From Heyndrickxia sporothermodurans (lineage in GTDB: Bacteria > Bacillota > Bacilli > Bacillales > Bacillaceae_C): 64,000 nucleotides of DNA. The notes under the pieces were generated by a model, which saw nothing but the letters and a program-made list of their open reading frames with translations, searched no databases and was not told the origin of the DNA. Positions 1 to 8,069 of this stretch are shown here, piece by piece. The DNA lies in contig BORH01000015.1 of NCBI GenBank assembly GCA_018333075.1, positions 1 through 64,000 of the forward strand. Reading direction: 5' to 3'. Within the stretch, counting starts at the first letter, position 1, and each line of letters opens with the position of its first letter. A program made the position numbers and the translations under genes.

Positions 1-119
1 TTACTCACCCGTCCGCCGCTAATCATCAGGGAGCAAGCTCCCATCTGATTCGCTCGACTTGCATGTATTAGGCACGCCGCCAGCGTTCGTCCTGAGCCAG
101 GATCAAACTCTCCAAAAAG
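1..119 (-). rRNA. 16S ribosomal RNA, 5' end (partial)
   Basis: On the minus strand this reads as the first about 115 nt of 16S rRNA: the universal AGAGTTTGATCCTGGCTCAG primer site (complement of about 92-111) followed by the GACGAACGCTGGCGGCGTGCC helix and the V1 hairpin. The gene is cut off by the left window edge. The exact mature 5' end is estimated from the TTTTTGGAGAG context. The V1 sequence is Bacillus-like. Confidence 0.97.
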
Positions 120-186
120 ATGTTTGATATAGCTCTATAACATTGTCTATTTAAAAGACTTGAATTAACGTTGACGTTTCTGTTTT

Positions 187-204
187 GTTTAGTTTTCAAA
201 GAAC
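187..204 (-). promoter_or_regulatory. rRNA leader antitermination (boxA-type) sequence
   Basis: The minus strand reads GTTCTTTGAAAACTAAAC, the conserved leader element found upstream of 16S genes in Bacillus and used for Nus-dependent antitermination. It lies between promoter P2 and the 16S 5' end. Confidence 0.7.
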
Positions 205-228
205 TATTATTTGTTACGACAGGATATT

Positions 229-257
229 ATTTTATCACGTCGTTCTAACGCTGTCAA
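229..257 (-). promoter_or_regulatory. rrn promoter P2
   Basis: On the minus strand a consensus -35 TTGACA (complement of 252-257) is followed after exactly 17 bp by -10 TAAAAT (complement of 229-234). It sits about 110 bp upstream of the 16S 5' end, the expected place for the downstream rrn promoter in Bacillus. Confidence 0.85.
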
Positions 258-316
258 TAAGTTTTTTAAAAAATACTTTTCCAAAATAACTTTTATTATT
301 TCAGCGACATTTATAT

Positions 317-345
317 ATGTTATCAGAAGTATAACACTTTGTCAA
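317..345 (-). promoter_or_regulatory. rrn promoter P1
   Basis: A second minus-strand SigA promoter has -35 TTGACA (complement of 340-345), a 17-bp spacer and -10 TAACAT (complement of 317-322). Its centre is 88 bp upstream of P2, giving the tandem P1/P2 arrangement of Bacillus rrn operons. Confidence 0.8.
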
Positions 346-487
346 TTTCTTTTTTTCGTTATTTAAAAGAAATGAATCATCTCTACTACTCTTTCGTAGC
401 GAGATTTCTATATTACTATTTTATTTCATATAAGTCAATAGACATTTTACTCAGTTCTATTTTTATATGGAGAAAAGTAAATTGAAC

Positions 488-530
488 AAAAAAAGAAAGC
501 CATTCACTCATTCATAGAGTATGACTTTCC
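488..530 (-). terminator. intrinsic terminator of yhgE
   Basis: On the minus strand, just after the yhgE stop, an imperfect hairpin with a GAAAG/CTTTC base is followed by a run of seven T. It separates yhgE from the rRNA promoters. Confidence 0.7.
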
Positions 531-562
531 TTCTTGTATTCTATAGTAACTTAGATACGTAA

Positions 563-2938
563 CTATACCGCTGTTGTTTGTTCATTTATTGTATTTTGGC
601 TACTTTTATGTTTATACATAAAATACACCATAGTAAGAATCGCAAATCCAATAATGTAAGCCATTAAGATTCCAATATTATGCCACATGAATGAGAAATC
701 TCCACTTGATATTACTGCTTTTAACGCTTGAACAGTATAAGTCATAGGGAGTGCAGCATTGATCGGTTGTAATGCCTTTGGAATCAATTCAAGTGGAAAT
801 GTTCCTGCACTAGTTGTCAATTGCATAATTAAAATAATAATGGCAATGAAACGTCCAGGATCACCTAATATGGTTACAAAGAATTGAATCAATGACATAA
901 ATGTAAGACTGATTACAATTGATGTTACGATGAACAACGGAACACTTTTCACTTCAATACCAAGGCCACCTAATAGAATAGCATCTGCTAGTAAAGCTTG
1001 AATCACACCTACTAAAGCAATTACGCCAAATTTACTCATAAACCATGTAAAACCATTTCTTGGACGAATAGAAGGTTCCTTCAATTTGTACACAATAGAA
1101 ATTAACAATGCCCCTACAAATAATCCCAACGATAAGAAGTACGGTGCAAATCCAGTACCATAGTTTGGTACTTTATTTACTCCTTTTTTGTCTACTTTCA
1201 CAGGTTCACCCATCATATCATATGTGTCACTGTTAGCATGAACAGAGCTTGCTTCTTCAGCAGCATCTCCAAGCTTATCCTTCAATTCTTTTGTTCCATC
1301 TTCAACTTTAACTGTACCATCTGCAAGCGTTTTTGATCCATCAGCAAGCTTATGAGTACCATCACTAATTTTTACTGAACCATCGGATAGCTCTTTCATA
1401 CCACTATTCAATTGGTTTGCACCTGATGCTAATTGATTTGCACCAGCATTAGCTTCATTTATTTTTTTGTTAAAAAAGTCTAGGCTTTCAATGTATTGTT
1501 TTTGCCCCTCATTTAATTTAAGAGCTCCCCCATTTAGCTGTTTAGAACCATTCGCTAATTGATGAACCCCACTCTGTAACTTAACTTGATTATTGTTAAT
1601 TGTTTGAAGTCCGTTAAATAGTTTATTAAAAGTAGGATCTACTGCTGTCTTAATTTGTTTTTCTAATTGACTAGTTGAACCAGTTAACTGTTTATTTACT
1701 GCTGATTTATATTGTGTAAATCCTGTATTAATGCCAGCACCAATCCCTTGCTGCAATTGTTTTTGCAAATCATCTTTTGTAGGCGAGTTTTCTTTTACTT
1801 TTTGTTGAATCGCTTTGATGATTTCTGGATTAACATTGGCCTCTTTCATTGCTTCAAAAATTTGCGCCAATTGTGCTGTTTGCTGATTTGTCATCTGGTC
1901 AGCCAATCCTACTGATAATTGAGCACTTAATTGTGATTGTAATTCATCTAACCCTGCATTCATTTGACCTGCACTATTTTGAATCTGACCACCTATAGCT
2001 TTAGCCATTTGCGATGGTAATTCATTTTGAAACTGTTTTACTCCATTCTTCACCTGACTAGTTCCCGCAACTAACTCAGGAAGTTTTTTATCCATTTCCT
2101 GAAGTCCTTTATTCGCTTGGGAAATCCCATCAGCTAATTGTTGAGATCCCTTTTGTACATCCTTTGATGCATCTAAAAGTTTTCCACTTCCATCTGATAA
2201 TTGATTGACTCCATTCGCGAGGTCACCAGAACCTTTTGCTAAATCACCCGTACCTGATTGTACTTTGTTAACACCTTCATTAAAGTCTATCGATTTTGAC
2301 GCTAATACTTCTAGATTATCCTTAAGGGCTTTAGAACCATCTTTTAGCTTATTGGCTCCATCATTTAAGTCACCAGCACCCTTACTTGCTTGACCAAGTC
2401 CATCTGCCATTTCCTTTACCTTATCAAACATAGTCTCAGCATAGGTAGCTGTCACTTCTTTAGAAACGGCACCTTTAATTTCCTTCATTGCTGTTTCCCC
2501 TATTTGTGCAGAAAGAAAATTGTACCCTTCATTTGGAACATATTTTAATTGAAGCTTTTTAGGTTTGTCATCTAATAAGGTTGTTGCATTTTCTGAAAAA
2601 TTTTCCGGTATTTCGATTAACATATAATACTTTTCGTTTTTCAAATCTTTATAACCATCTTTTTTCGAAACAAACTGAAATTGAAATTCATCATTTTCCT
2701 TTAATTTATCAATGAGCTTATTCCCTAAATCTAAATCCTCTCCCTCATAATGAGCACCTTTATCTTGATTAACAATTGCTACTGGCAAATCCTTTAGTTG
2801 AGCATATGGATCCCAAAATGCCCAAAGAAACATCCCCGCATATAAGATCGGCACACAAATAACAGCAATGACTGGAATAAGAATTTTCTTATTACTGAAA
2901 ATTTGCTTCCATTCAGCCAAAAACAATGAATTCTTCAT
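563..2938 (-). CDS. yhgE: YhgE/Pip-type membrane protein
   Basis: A 791-residue membrane protein of the YhgE/Pip family, which resembles ABC-2 type exporter permeases. One N-terminal membrane helix (about residues 18-43) precedes a long extracellular region. That region holds many heptad-like repeats of the type A-x-G-x-x-Q-L-x-x-G (about 190-290 and 450-560), typical of this family and of phage-infection-protein homologues. The C-terminus has five or six membrane helices (about 600-775). I chose the ATG at 2936-2938 over the upstream TTG because AGGGGG lies at the right distance. The TetR gene yhgD lies upstream on the same strand, as in B. subtilis. The family role is poorly defined: cell-surface, secretion or phage receptor functions have been proposed. 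Confidence 0.9.
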   Translation of the reverse strand: MKNSLFLAEWKQIFSNKKILIPVIAVICVPILYAGMFLWAFWDPYAQLKDLPVAIVNQDKGAHYEGEDLDLGNKLIDKLKENDEFQFQFVSKKDGYKDLKNEKYYMLIEIPENFSENATTLLDDKPKKLQLKYVPNEGYNFLSAQIGETAMKEIKGAVSKEVTATYAETMFDKVKEMADGLGQASKGAGDLNDGANKLKDGSKALKDNLEVLASKSIDFNEGVNKVQSGTGDLAKGSGDLANGVNQLSDGSGKLLDASKDVQKGSQQLADGISQANKGLQEMDKKLPELVAGTSQVKNGVKQFQNELPSQMAKAIGGQIQNSAGQMNAGLDELQSQLSAQLSVGLADQMTNQQTAQLAQIFEAMKEANVNPEIIKAIQQKVKENSPTKDDLQKQLQQGIGAGINTGFTQYKSAVNKQLTGSTSQLEKQIKTAVDPTFNKLFNGLQTINNNQVKLQSGVHQLANGSKQLNGGALKLNEGQKQYIESLDFFNKKINEANAGANQLASGANQLNSGMKELSDGSVKISDGTHKLADGSKTLADGTVKVEDGTKELKDKLGDAAEEASSVHANSDTYDMMGEPVKVDKKGVNKVPNYGTGFAPYFLSLGLFVGALLISIVYKLKEPSIRPRNGFTWFMSKFGVIALVGVIQALLADAILLGGLGIEVKSVPLFIVTSIVISLTFMSLIQFFVTILGDPGRFIAIIILIMQLTTSAGTFPLELIPKALQPINAALPMTYTVQALKAVISSGDFSFMWHNIGILMAYIIGFAILTMVYFMYKHKSSQNTINEQTTAV

Positions 2939-2957
2939 CAATTATCCCCCTACGTTA

Positions 2958-2980
2958 TGACCATTTCATTCACTTGGTCA
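2958..2980. promoter_or_regulatory. putative YhgD operator 1
   Basis: A 23-bp dyad of the form TGAC-N15-GTCA (half-sites TGACCATTT and CTTGGTCA), about 20 bp upstream of the yhgE start codon. The same spaced motif occurs at 3109-3131 and 3789-3811, so it is the best candidate for the binding site of the neighbouring TetR regulator. Confidence 0.6.
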
Positions 2981-3108
2981 AATAAATTCAAAAAAATATA
3001 TGACTATTAAGTCACTTGCTTTAAACACTAGATCGCTATTACTTAGACAATCCTTTCAATATAACTCAAGCAAACAATGAATTCTTCATCAACCACCAAT
3101 ATTCATTC

Positions 3109-3131
3109 TGACTATTTTATTCATTTAGTCA
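3109..3131. promoter_or_regulatory. putative YhgD operator 2 (duplicated copy)
   Basis: The second 23-bp TGAC-N15-GTCA dyad (half-sites TGACTATTT and TTTAGTCA), inside the duplicated junction. Both halves are intact although the flanking copy has drifted, which suggests it may still be bound. Confidence 0.55.
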
Positions 3132-3190
3132 AATGAATTAAAAAAAATATATAACTATTACGTCACTTGCTTTAAAACACTAAACTGCTT

Positions 3191-3763
3191 TCACTTAGAT
3201 AATCCTTTTAGCAAGTATAACTCAAACATCTGAAAAATTTCATCTTTTTCCAAAGGCTTATGGCTTTGCTCCCAATCAAAAATTAGAGAGACATACATTT
3301 TCAGCATAATAAAGGCTGTTATTTCCGGATTACATGGTTTAATCTCATCTTTATCAATGGCTTTTTGAATAATCTCTTTTATGTATGAAACAATTTCAAA
3401 TTCCAACCTTTGCATAACTTCTAATACTTCACGTGTTCCTATCTCCCTTTCTTCTTGAAAAAGTTTGATTGTTAATTGATGTTTCTTTCTAAATTCTAAT
3501 AATTTAAAAAGGGCAAGGTTTGCATTTTCACAAAAAGATAGATTTTCATCAATTACCTCTTCCGCTGCTACTTTCATTTCTTTAATAAGAGAAATAATAA
3601 TTTCATCAAATAATTCTTCTTTATTTTTGAAAAAAGTATAAATCGTCCCTTTTCCCACATTTGCTAACTTAGCAACTTGATCCATAGTTGTTGCTTTGTA
3701 ACCGAATAAAGAAAAGGATTTAGTGGCTGCATGAATAATTAATTGCTTGCGGTCAATAGCCAT
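3191..3763 (-). CDS. yhgD: TetR/AcrR family regulator (YhgD-like)
   Basis: A 190-residue TetR-type repressor. The N-terminal helix-turn-helix is clear (TTMDQVAKLANVGKGTIYTF, about residues 26-45), followed by the all-helical ligand/dimer domain of normal length. The chosen start is the ATG at 3761-3763, six bases after AGGTG; the GTG three codons earlier lies inside that ribosome-binding site. It is immediately upstream of yhgE on the same strand. Matching dyads in front of both genes point to autoregulation and control of yhgE. The ligand is unknown. Confidence 0.9.
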   Translation of the reverse strand: MAIDRKQLIIHAATKSFSLFGYKATTMDQVAKLANVGKGTIYTFFKNKEELFDEIIISLIKEMKVAAEEVIDENLSFCENANLALFKLLEFRKKHQLTIKLFQEEREIGTREVLEVMQRLEFEIVSYIKEIIQKAIDKDEIKPCNPEITAFIMLKMYVSLIFDWEQSHKPLEKDEIFQMFELYLLKGLSK

Positions 3764-3788
3764 AACATTCACCTCGATCCCTTTATAA

Positions 3789-3811
3789 TGACCATTTGAA
3801 TAATTTAGTCA
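3789..3811. promoter_or_regulatory. putative YhgD operator 3 (own promoter)
   Basis: The third 23-bp TGAC-N15-GTCA dyad (half-sites TGACCATTT and TTTAGTCA), about 26 bp upstream of the yhgD start. Its spacing is identical to the copies before yhgE. From here to 4083 I see no gene. Confidence 0.6.
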
Positions 3812-4083
3812 TTTAGTACACCTTGAATGTTATCACACTAATTATTCTATTGCAACGGTTAATTAGAGACTTTGTTTTAAAAAATCCGTTAATTCACATT
3901 GTTGTCATAATAATATGTTGTAGTGTACGCTGTCAGCTATTTCATTACGTATCCTCCAATGCCAAACCTCCCCTCTTGCTTGGTGTTTCTTATATTAGAC
4001 ATTAAAAAAAGCAAAAGGTTTTAAAAAGGTTTAAATTTTTTTGAATTTGATTCGTTCCCTAACGTAATTAAAACCGTCCTTCC

Positions 4084-4110
4084 AAAAATAAAAACCTGCA
4101 TTGCTGCAAG
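4084..4110 (-). terminator. intrinsic terminator with GCAA tetraloop
   Basis: The minus strand reads CTTGCA-GCAA-TGCAGG followed by TTTTTATTTTT. It ends the transcript of the membrane protein gene whose stop is at 4175. Confidence 0.7.
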
Positions 4111-4174
4111 CTCTCCTTTTAAATTCTTATAAACTGAATTAATCCAGTTTATCTCTCCAGTATTTTTCTACTTC

Positions 4175-5044
4175 TCATGCTTGAATATCATAATCATCCT
4201 TACCTTTAAACATAAAATCTTCACCACAGTCACTATTTGTAATCTGAATGATATTGTAGTTTACTTCTTTATCGCTTTCCACAGTAAAGCTCCCACCAGA
4301 TCCATGATAAACACAAGATTCTTTTACCTTAGTTCTTTTACCTTTGGTATCCACATAATAGTATTTGTCATTTACCGTCCCAGAAGTCATATCTTCCGTA
4401 GATGTTAAAGTAATACCATAAGGATATATATAAGTATCTTTTAAAGCTTCCAAATATTTTACTTGAACAGGAATCAAGTTAAAATCCTCTTTCATTTGTA
4501 GTTGTGGTTGGTTAGAAACATTGTAAAAAGTAATGATGGAACCTTCATATCCTTCAGGGATTAAATAAATATTATTGGTCTTTTCCTCTGAAAGATCCAA
4601 CAATTGAATAGATCCCCACCACGAAATAAATAACATACTAAACAATATTATTGTATTTATCGTAATCTTTATTTTACCTACTTTATGTACTTTTCTGTTT
4701 TGCCATTCCTCACATAAGAAAAATAAACAAGATGAAATGATAGCGAATTTTCCTAATTCTCCAATTATCAATGTTGTGATACAACCAAAAAAGATATGTA
4801 TAAATACAGCCACAATGAAACGATATTTTAATAGCTTACTAGATAGATAATCAGACAAAATAGAAACAGGTATTCCGTAAATGAAGTTTCCTATTCCAGC
4901 ATAAAAAAGAATAATAATCAAAATAAACAGAGTGTTAATATCAATCGTATGAGAATCTAACAAGCCCATTAGAAAGTAAAATCCTACAATAATTAGTGTA
5001 GAAAACAAGGCCGATTTTATTTTTGAAAAGTAATTAATCTTCAT
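4175..5044 (-). CDS. hypothetical membrane protein, DUF6843-like C-terminus
   Basis: A 289-residue protein. The N-terminal half has about five hydrophobic helices (residues about 12-150). The C-terminal about 115 residues form a soluble, probably extracellular domain that starts near YLIPEGYEGSIITFYNV and resembles the small DUF6843 domain of Bacillus membrane and lipoproteins; I am only moderately sure of that family name. The reading frame extends 51 codons further upstream. I place the start at the ATG at 5042-5044, which has AAGGGG seven bases before it, because the upstream part is AT-rich and lacks a ribosome-binding site. No function can be assigned. It is a single-gene transcription unit. 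Confidence 0.7.
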   Translation of the reverse strand: MKINYFSKIKSALFSTLIIVGFYFLMGLLDSHTIDINTLFILIIILFYAGIGNFIYGIPVSILSDYLSSKLLKYRFIVAVFIHIFFGCITTLIIGELGKFAIISSCLFFLCEEWQNRKVHKVGKIKITINTIILFSMLFISWWGSIQLLDLSEEKTNNIYLIPEGYEGSIITFYNVSNQPQLQMKEDFNLIPVQVKYLEALKDTYIYPYGITLTSTEDMTSGTVNDKYYYVDTKGKRTKVKESCVYHGSGGSFTVESDKEVNYNIIQITNSDCGEDFMFKGKDDYDIQA

Positions 5045-5164
5045 TTTTTTACCCCTTATAAAAATAAGCATATTTTTATTTGTGATAAATTTCACATATA
5101 TTATAACACTGAATTTTTCAAATCTACATATACATACAAAAAAATCTTTTTTCGAGAAATAAAA

Positions 5165-5215
5165 ACAAAATCCACTGCAGACTTTATTAGGGACCACAAC
5201 GGATTTTGTTTTTTT
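5165..5215. terminator. bidirectional intrinsic terminator
   Basis: A 9-bp stem (ACAAAATCC/GGATTTTGT) with a 27-nt loop has T-runs on both strands. It lies just after the stop of the MFS gene at 5249 and upstream of the membrane protein gene. Confidence 0.55.
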
Positions 5216-5248
5216 AAACTATAATTTAGTTATGAAATTTCACTAAGC

Positions 5249-6442
5249 TTATGCAACAGATTTCTTTTGTTTAAGATTAAGCATCACAATAAAAGATATG
5301 CAATATAATACTGCTAAATAGGTCATTGCCATTTTCATATCATAATTTTGTAAAATAAATCCGACTAGAATTGGTGACAATCCCCCAACCGCTCTACCAA
5401 AGTTGAAAATAGTATTGGTAGCAGTGCTTCGAATATGAACAGAATAGTAACTACTAATTAATGCTCCATATCCAGCAAACATTCCATTTGAGAAGAAGCC
5501 TACGACTGCTCCGCCTATTAGCACTCCTGCACTTCCTTGTGCAAAAGAATATAAAAATACGGCGGATGCAGATGCAAGGAGAAAAATTCCGAATGACCAC
5601 TTTGCTCCGAAGCGATCCATGAATTGTCCAAATGTTAACATTCCTATAATCATTCCTACAGCCGTACTAATTGTCCATAAAGCTGAGCTTGAAACAGATA
5701 AGCCTTGTGACTTTTGCAGCATAGATGGGAGCCAAATCATAAGACCGTTATACCCAGCGATTTGAACAGTTGCCATAATCGCTAAAGAAATAGTTGTCAT
5801 AGCTGTTCTAGGAGAATTAAATAACTGGATAAGCTTCCCTTTTTCCTTTTTAGCTAAATTCTTCTTCTCTTTATTTGCAGCAATCCATTCTGGCGATTCA
5901 TTTAAGTTTTTTCTGACAATGAATGCAAAGATAACTGGAATGACCCCAACGAAGAACAAACCTCTCCAGCCTAGGCTAGGCAAAATTAGTGCGCTAAGCA
6001 ATGCTGCAAGTATAACACCAAATTGAGCCCCAATACTTACATAGGATGAAGCTCTACCTTGTTTATTCTTTGGCCATGCCTCCGCAACAAGCGCCATACC
6101 AATTCCGTATTCTCCTCCGGCACCGAGTCCTGCAATAAAACGGAACACATAAACCTGTTCTATATTTGTCGCAAATCCCGTGAGAGCTGTTCCAATCGCA
6201 AACAAAAAGATGGTATAAGTAAAAATCCGTACCCTACCAAATTTATCTGCCAAAATTCCAAATAGGATTCCTCCTACTAGCATTCCGATATTGGTTAAGG
6301 AAGAAATAAAACCACCTGTCGCTAAATCAATATGAAATTCTGCAATAATCATCGACATCGCAAATGAAATAAACATAATGTCCATTCCTTCTAATGTTAA
6401 ACCTGCTACCGATGCGACAACTGTTTTATTACGATAATTCAT
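5249..6442 (-). CDS. MFS transporter under PyrR attenuation
   Basis: A 397-residue major facilitator superfamily permease with twelve predicted membrane helices. The loop 2-3 signature is visible (GILADKFGRVRIF, about residues 61-73), as is the helix-5 region around RASSYVSIGAQFG. The sequence resembles the acid/sugar-phosphate symporter branch (about 400 residues, GLTLEGMDIMFIS start). The start ATG follows GGAGG by 10 bases. The substrate cannot be read from the sequence. The leader upstream (6575-6693), however, is a PyrR-type pyrimidine-responsive attenuator, so I infer that it imports a pyrimidine or a precursor such as orotate, dihydroorotate or a nucleoside. Antisense overlap with another gene is absent; it is monocistronic between terminators. 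Confidence 0.85.
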   Translation of the reverse strand: MNYRNKTVVASVAGLTLEGMDIMFISFAMSMIIAEFHIDLATGGFISSLTNIGMLVGGILFGILADKFGRVRIFTYTIFLFAIGTALTGFATNIEQVYVFRFIAGLGAGGEYGIGMALVAEAWPKNKQGRASSYVSIGAQFGVILAALLSALILPSLGWRGLFFVGVIPVIFAFIVRKNLNESPEWIAANKEKKNLAKKEKGKLIQLFNSPRTAMTTISLAIMATVQIAGYNGLMIWLPSMLQKSQGLSVSSSALWTISTAVGMIIGMLTFGQFMDRFGAKWSFGIFLLASASAVFLYSFAQGSAGVLIGGAVVGFFSNGMFAGYGALISSYYSVHIRSTATNTIFNFGRAVGGLSPILVGFILQNYDMKMAMTYLAVLYCISFIVMLNLKQKKSVA

Positions 6443-6574
6443 CTCTGTCCATCCTCCAGTATATAGTCATGTAGTTAATGCGCCTTAAGCTTTGAAGGAA
6501 TGGTTTTTCCATTCTCTTTTCAAGTCTCACAGGACTTTGTTTAAAAGAGGTTCATCTGCATGTTGAAACCTTAA

Positions 6575-6693
6575 TAACAAAATAAAATGCCCTTTCGTCC
6601 AAGAGGACAAAAGGGCATGAATATGCACAAATGCATAATAAATCCATAATTATACCGCCACCCTTTTCGGCCTCTCTGGACCGTTTTAAAGGA
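6575..6693 (-). promoter_or_regulatory. PyrR-type transcription attenuator
   Basis: Reading the minus strand, 6693-6661 forms the PyrR-binding anti-antiterminator. A CCTTT...AAAGG outer stem and a CGG/CCG inner stem carry the loop GTCCAGAGAGGCC, which matches the known PyrR RNA consensus ARUCCNGNGAGGYU except where an A-U pair is replaced by G-C. Downstream, 6618-6587 is a strong terminator (ATGCCCTTTTGTCC / GGACGAAAGGGCAT) followed by TTTATTTTG. The 3' arm of the PyrR hairpin (GAAAAGGG) can pair with CCCTTTT of the terminator, giving the antiterminator. All three mutually exclusive hairpins of the pyr attenuation mechanism are therefore visible. The regulated gene is the MFS transporter. Confidence 0.85.
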
Positions 6694-6711
6694 ACTATTA
6701 TATTAATATAT

Positions 6712-6740
6712 ATTTTATCATGTTAGGCTTTATGTTTCAA
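6712..6740 (-). promoter_or_regulatory. SigA-type promoter for the PyrR leader and MFS gene
   Basis: On the minus strand, -35 TTGAAA (complement of 6735-6740), a 17-bp spacer and -10 TAAAAT (complement of 6712-6717) lie directly upstream of the PyrR-binding hairpin. Confidence 0.65.
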
Positions 6741-6884
6741 TTCAAATTCTATTACCAAACTATGGACTAAATACACCTTAAACAAAATACAAATTTTGAT
6801 ATTTTTTGACACAAACGATAGAATATTATAATATATTAAATAATTTATAATATATTGAATTTAATTATGTAAGGGGGCATTTTT

Positions 6885-7910
6885 TTGAAAGTATTTGATC
6901 TACATTCAGATTTATTTACTGATATCGCTTGGAGAAAAAGTATGGGCGAAAATAATATATTCGATCGGATACATTACCCTAGATTAAAGAAAGGTGGCAT
7001 CGAATCAGTTATTTGTGTATTTTGGGTAGAGCCAAACTATCGTAATAATCCTTTTAACAGATTTCAAAAGCTCTTTCAATATGTAATGGAAGATTTAAGT
7101 TCCTCTGAAAAGGCCGTATTATTTAATCCGTTTACAAAGGAACCACATCATCATCCAGGGAAAATTACGATTTATTTAGGATTAGAAGGATTAACCTTTA
7201 TTCAAGGATGGAAAGGTGAATCTGCTGAGGCTAAAATTGAAAGCGCCTTCAGTGAACTTCATGATCATAACATCACTCATGCAATCTTTGCTTGGAATGA
7301 AAACAATTTTTTAGCAACTGGTACGGGAGCCTTTAATGAAAAACAACATGATGGGCTAACTAATGCAGGGAAATTTGCTGTAAAGGCAGCAAATAATAAA
7401 AATTGGCTACTCGATGCTTCCCATTTAGATGAAAGCTCCTTTTGGGATACATACCATATGAGTGAAATACCGATCATGGCTTCACATAGCAATGTAAAGT
7501 CACTTTGTGAGCATGAACGGAATTTATCAGACTCTCAATTAAAAGCGATTGCTAGTAAAGGTGGTATCATTGGTCTCAACGCATATGGAGAATTTGTTGA
7601 TAAAGAAGCTCCTACAGTGGATAAATTTATAGATCACGCCATCTATATCTCTGATTTAGTAGGAATTGAACATGTGGCATTCGGGTTTGATTTTGTAGAT
7701 TTTTTAAAGTCTTATGATTTAGGATCCGATTTCTCTTCTTACACAAAAGGATTGGAAGATGTATCCCAAATTCCTAATCTTATAGACCATATGATAAAAA
7801 GAGGTTTTTCCACTAAAGAATTAGAAGCAATTTGCTATAACAATGCTTTTCATTATATAGAAAACATGGTAAATAAAGATTCTCTTAAAGATTGTTTCTA
7901 TTACGCATAA
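6885..7910 (+). CDS. membrane dipeptidase family (M19) metallohydrolase
   Basis: A 341-residue peptidase family M19 (renal-dipeptidase-like) protein of usual length. Metal-ligand motifs appear in order: D-L-H-S-D at residues 5-9, the bridging acid in GLEGLTF (about 105), ASHSN (about 201-205), and the C-terminal GFDFVDF. The family hydrolyses dipeptides, including D-residue or modified ones, with two zinc ions. The start is a TTG preceded by AAGGGGG at 8 bases. It begins a rightward group with a DUF819 membrane protein and an XRE-cupin regulator, so it may process a substrate taken up or released by its neighbours. A TTGACA box lies at 6806-6811 with TATAAT at 6827-6832 (15-bp spacing). Confidence 0.85.
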   Translation: MKVFDLHSDLFTDIAWRKSMGENNIFDRIHYPRLKKGGIESVICVFWVEPNYRNNPFNRFQKLFQYVMEDLSSSEKAVLFNPFTKEPHHHPGKITIYLGLEGLTFIQGWKGESAEAKIESAFSELHDHNITHAIFAWNENNFLATGTGAFNEKQHDGLTNAGKFAVKAANNKNWLLDASHLDESSFWDTYHMSEIPIMASHSNVKSLCEHERNLSDSQLKAIASKGGIIGLNAYGEFVDKEAPTVDKFIDHAIYISDLVGIEHVAFGFDFVDFLKSYDLGSDFSSYTKGLEDVSQIPNLIDHMIKRGFSTKELEAICYNNAFHYIENMVNKDSLKDCFYYA

Positions 7911-8069
7911 AAATAAAATACCTAATATAGCGAGGTTCTATGGCGTTTTTTCTAAAAAGTTTTCTTTTCTTATCTAAAAGTGGTAGATTATTCTATGGTT
8001 TTTAGTTTAAAATCAACAATGTTTTAGAAAAAACCCTAAATAAAGAGAGTAACGAAAGGGGTTATCTAT

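Larger units (their letters stand above)
2921..3227 (-). repeat. degenerate tandem duplication of the yhgD-yhgE junction
   Basis: Two copies of about 150 bp lie head to tail (about 2921-3070 and 3072-3227). Each contains, in minus-strand order, the last about 33 bp of yhgD, a dyad operator, and the first about 20 bp of yhgE. The inner copies are relics: 3072-3091 repeats the yhgE start exactly (MKNSLF, then Ala and a stop), and 3036-3070 resembles the yhgD 3' end. Divergence between copies shows the event is old. Confidence 0.85.

Noticed and set aside
3823-4005. 60-codon plus-strand ORF upstream of yhgD
   Set aside because: No ribosome-binding site, no recognised family and poor codon choice; treated as non-coding.
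5045-5197. Upstream 51-codon extension of the DUF6843-like gene
   Set aside because: No ribosome-binding site, AT-rich drift, and the internal ATG has AAGGGG at good spacing.
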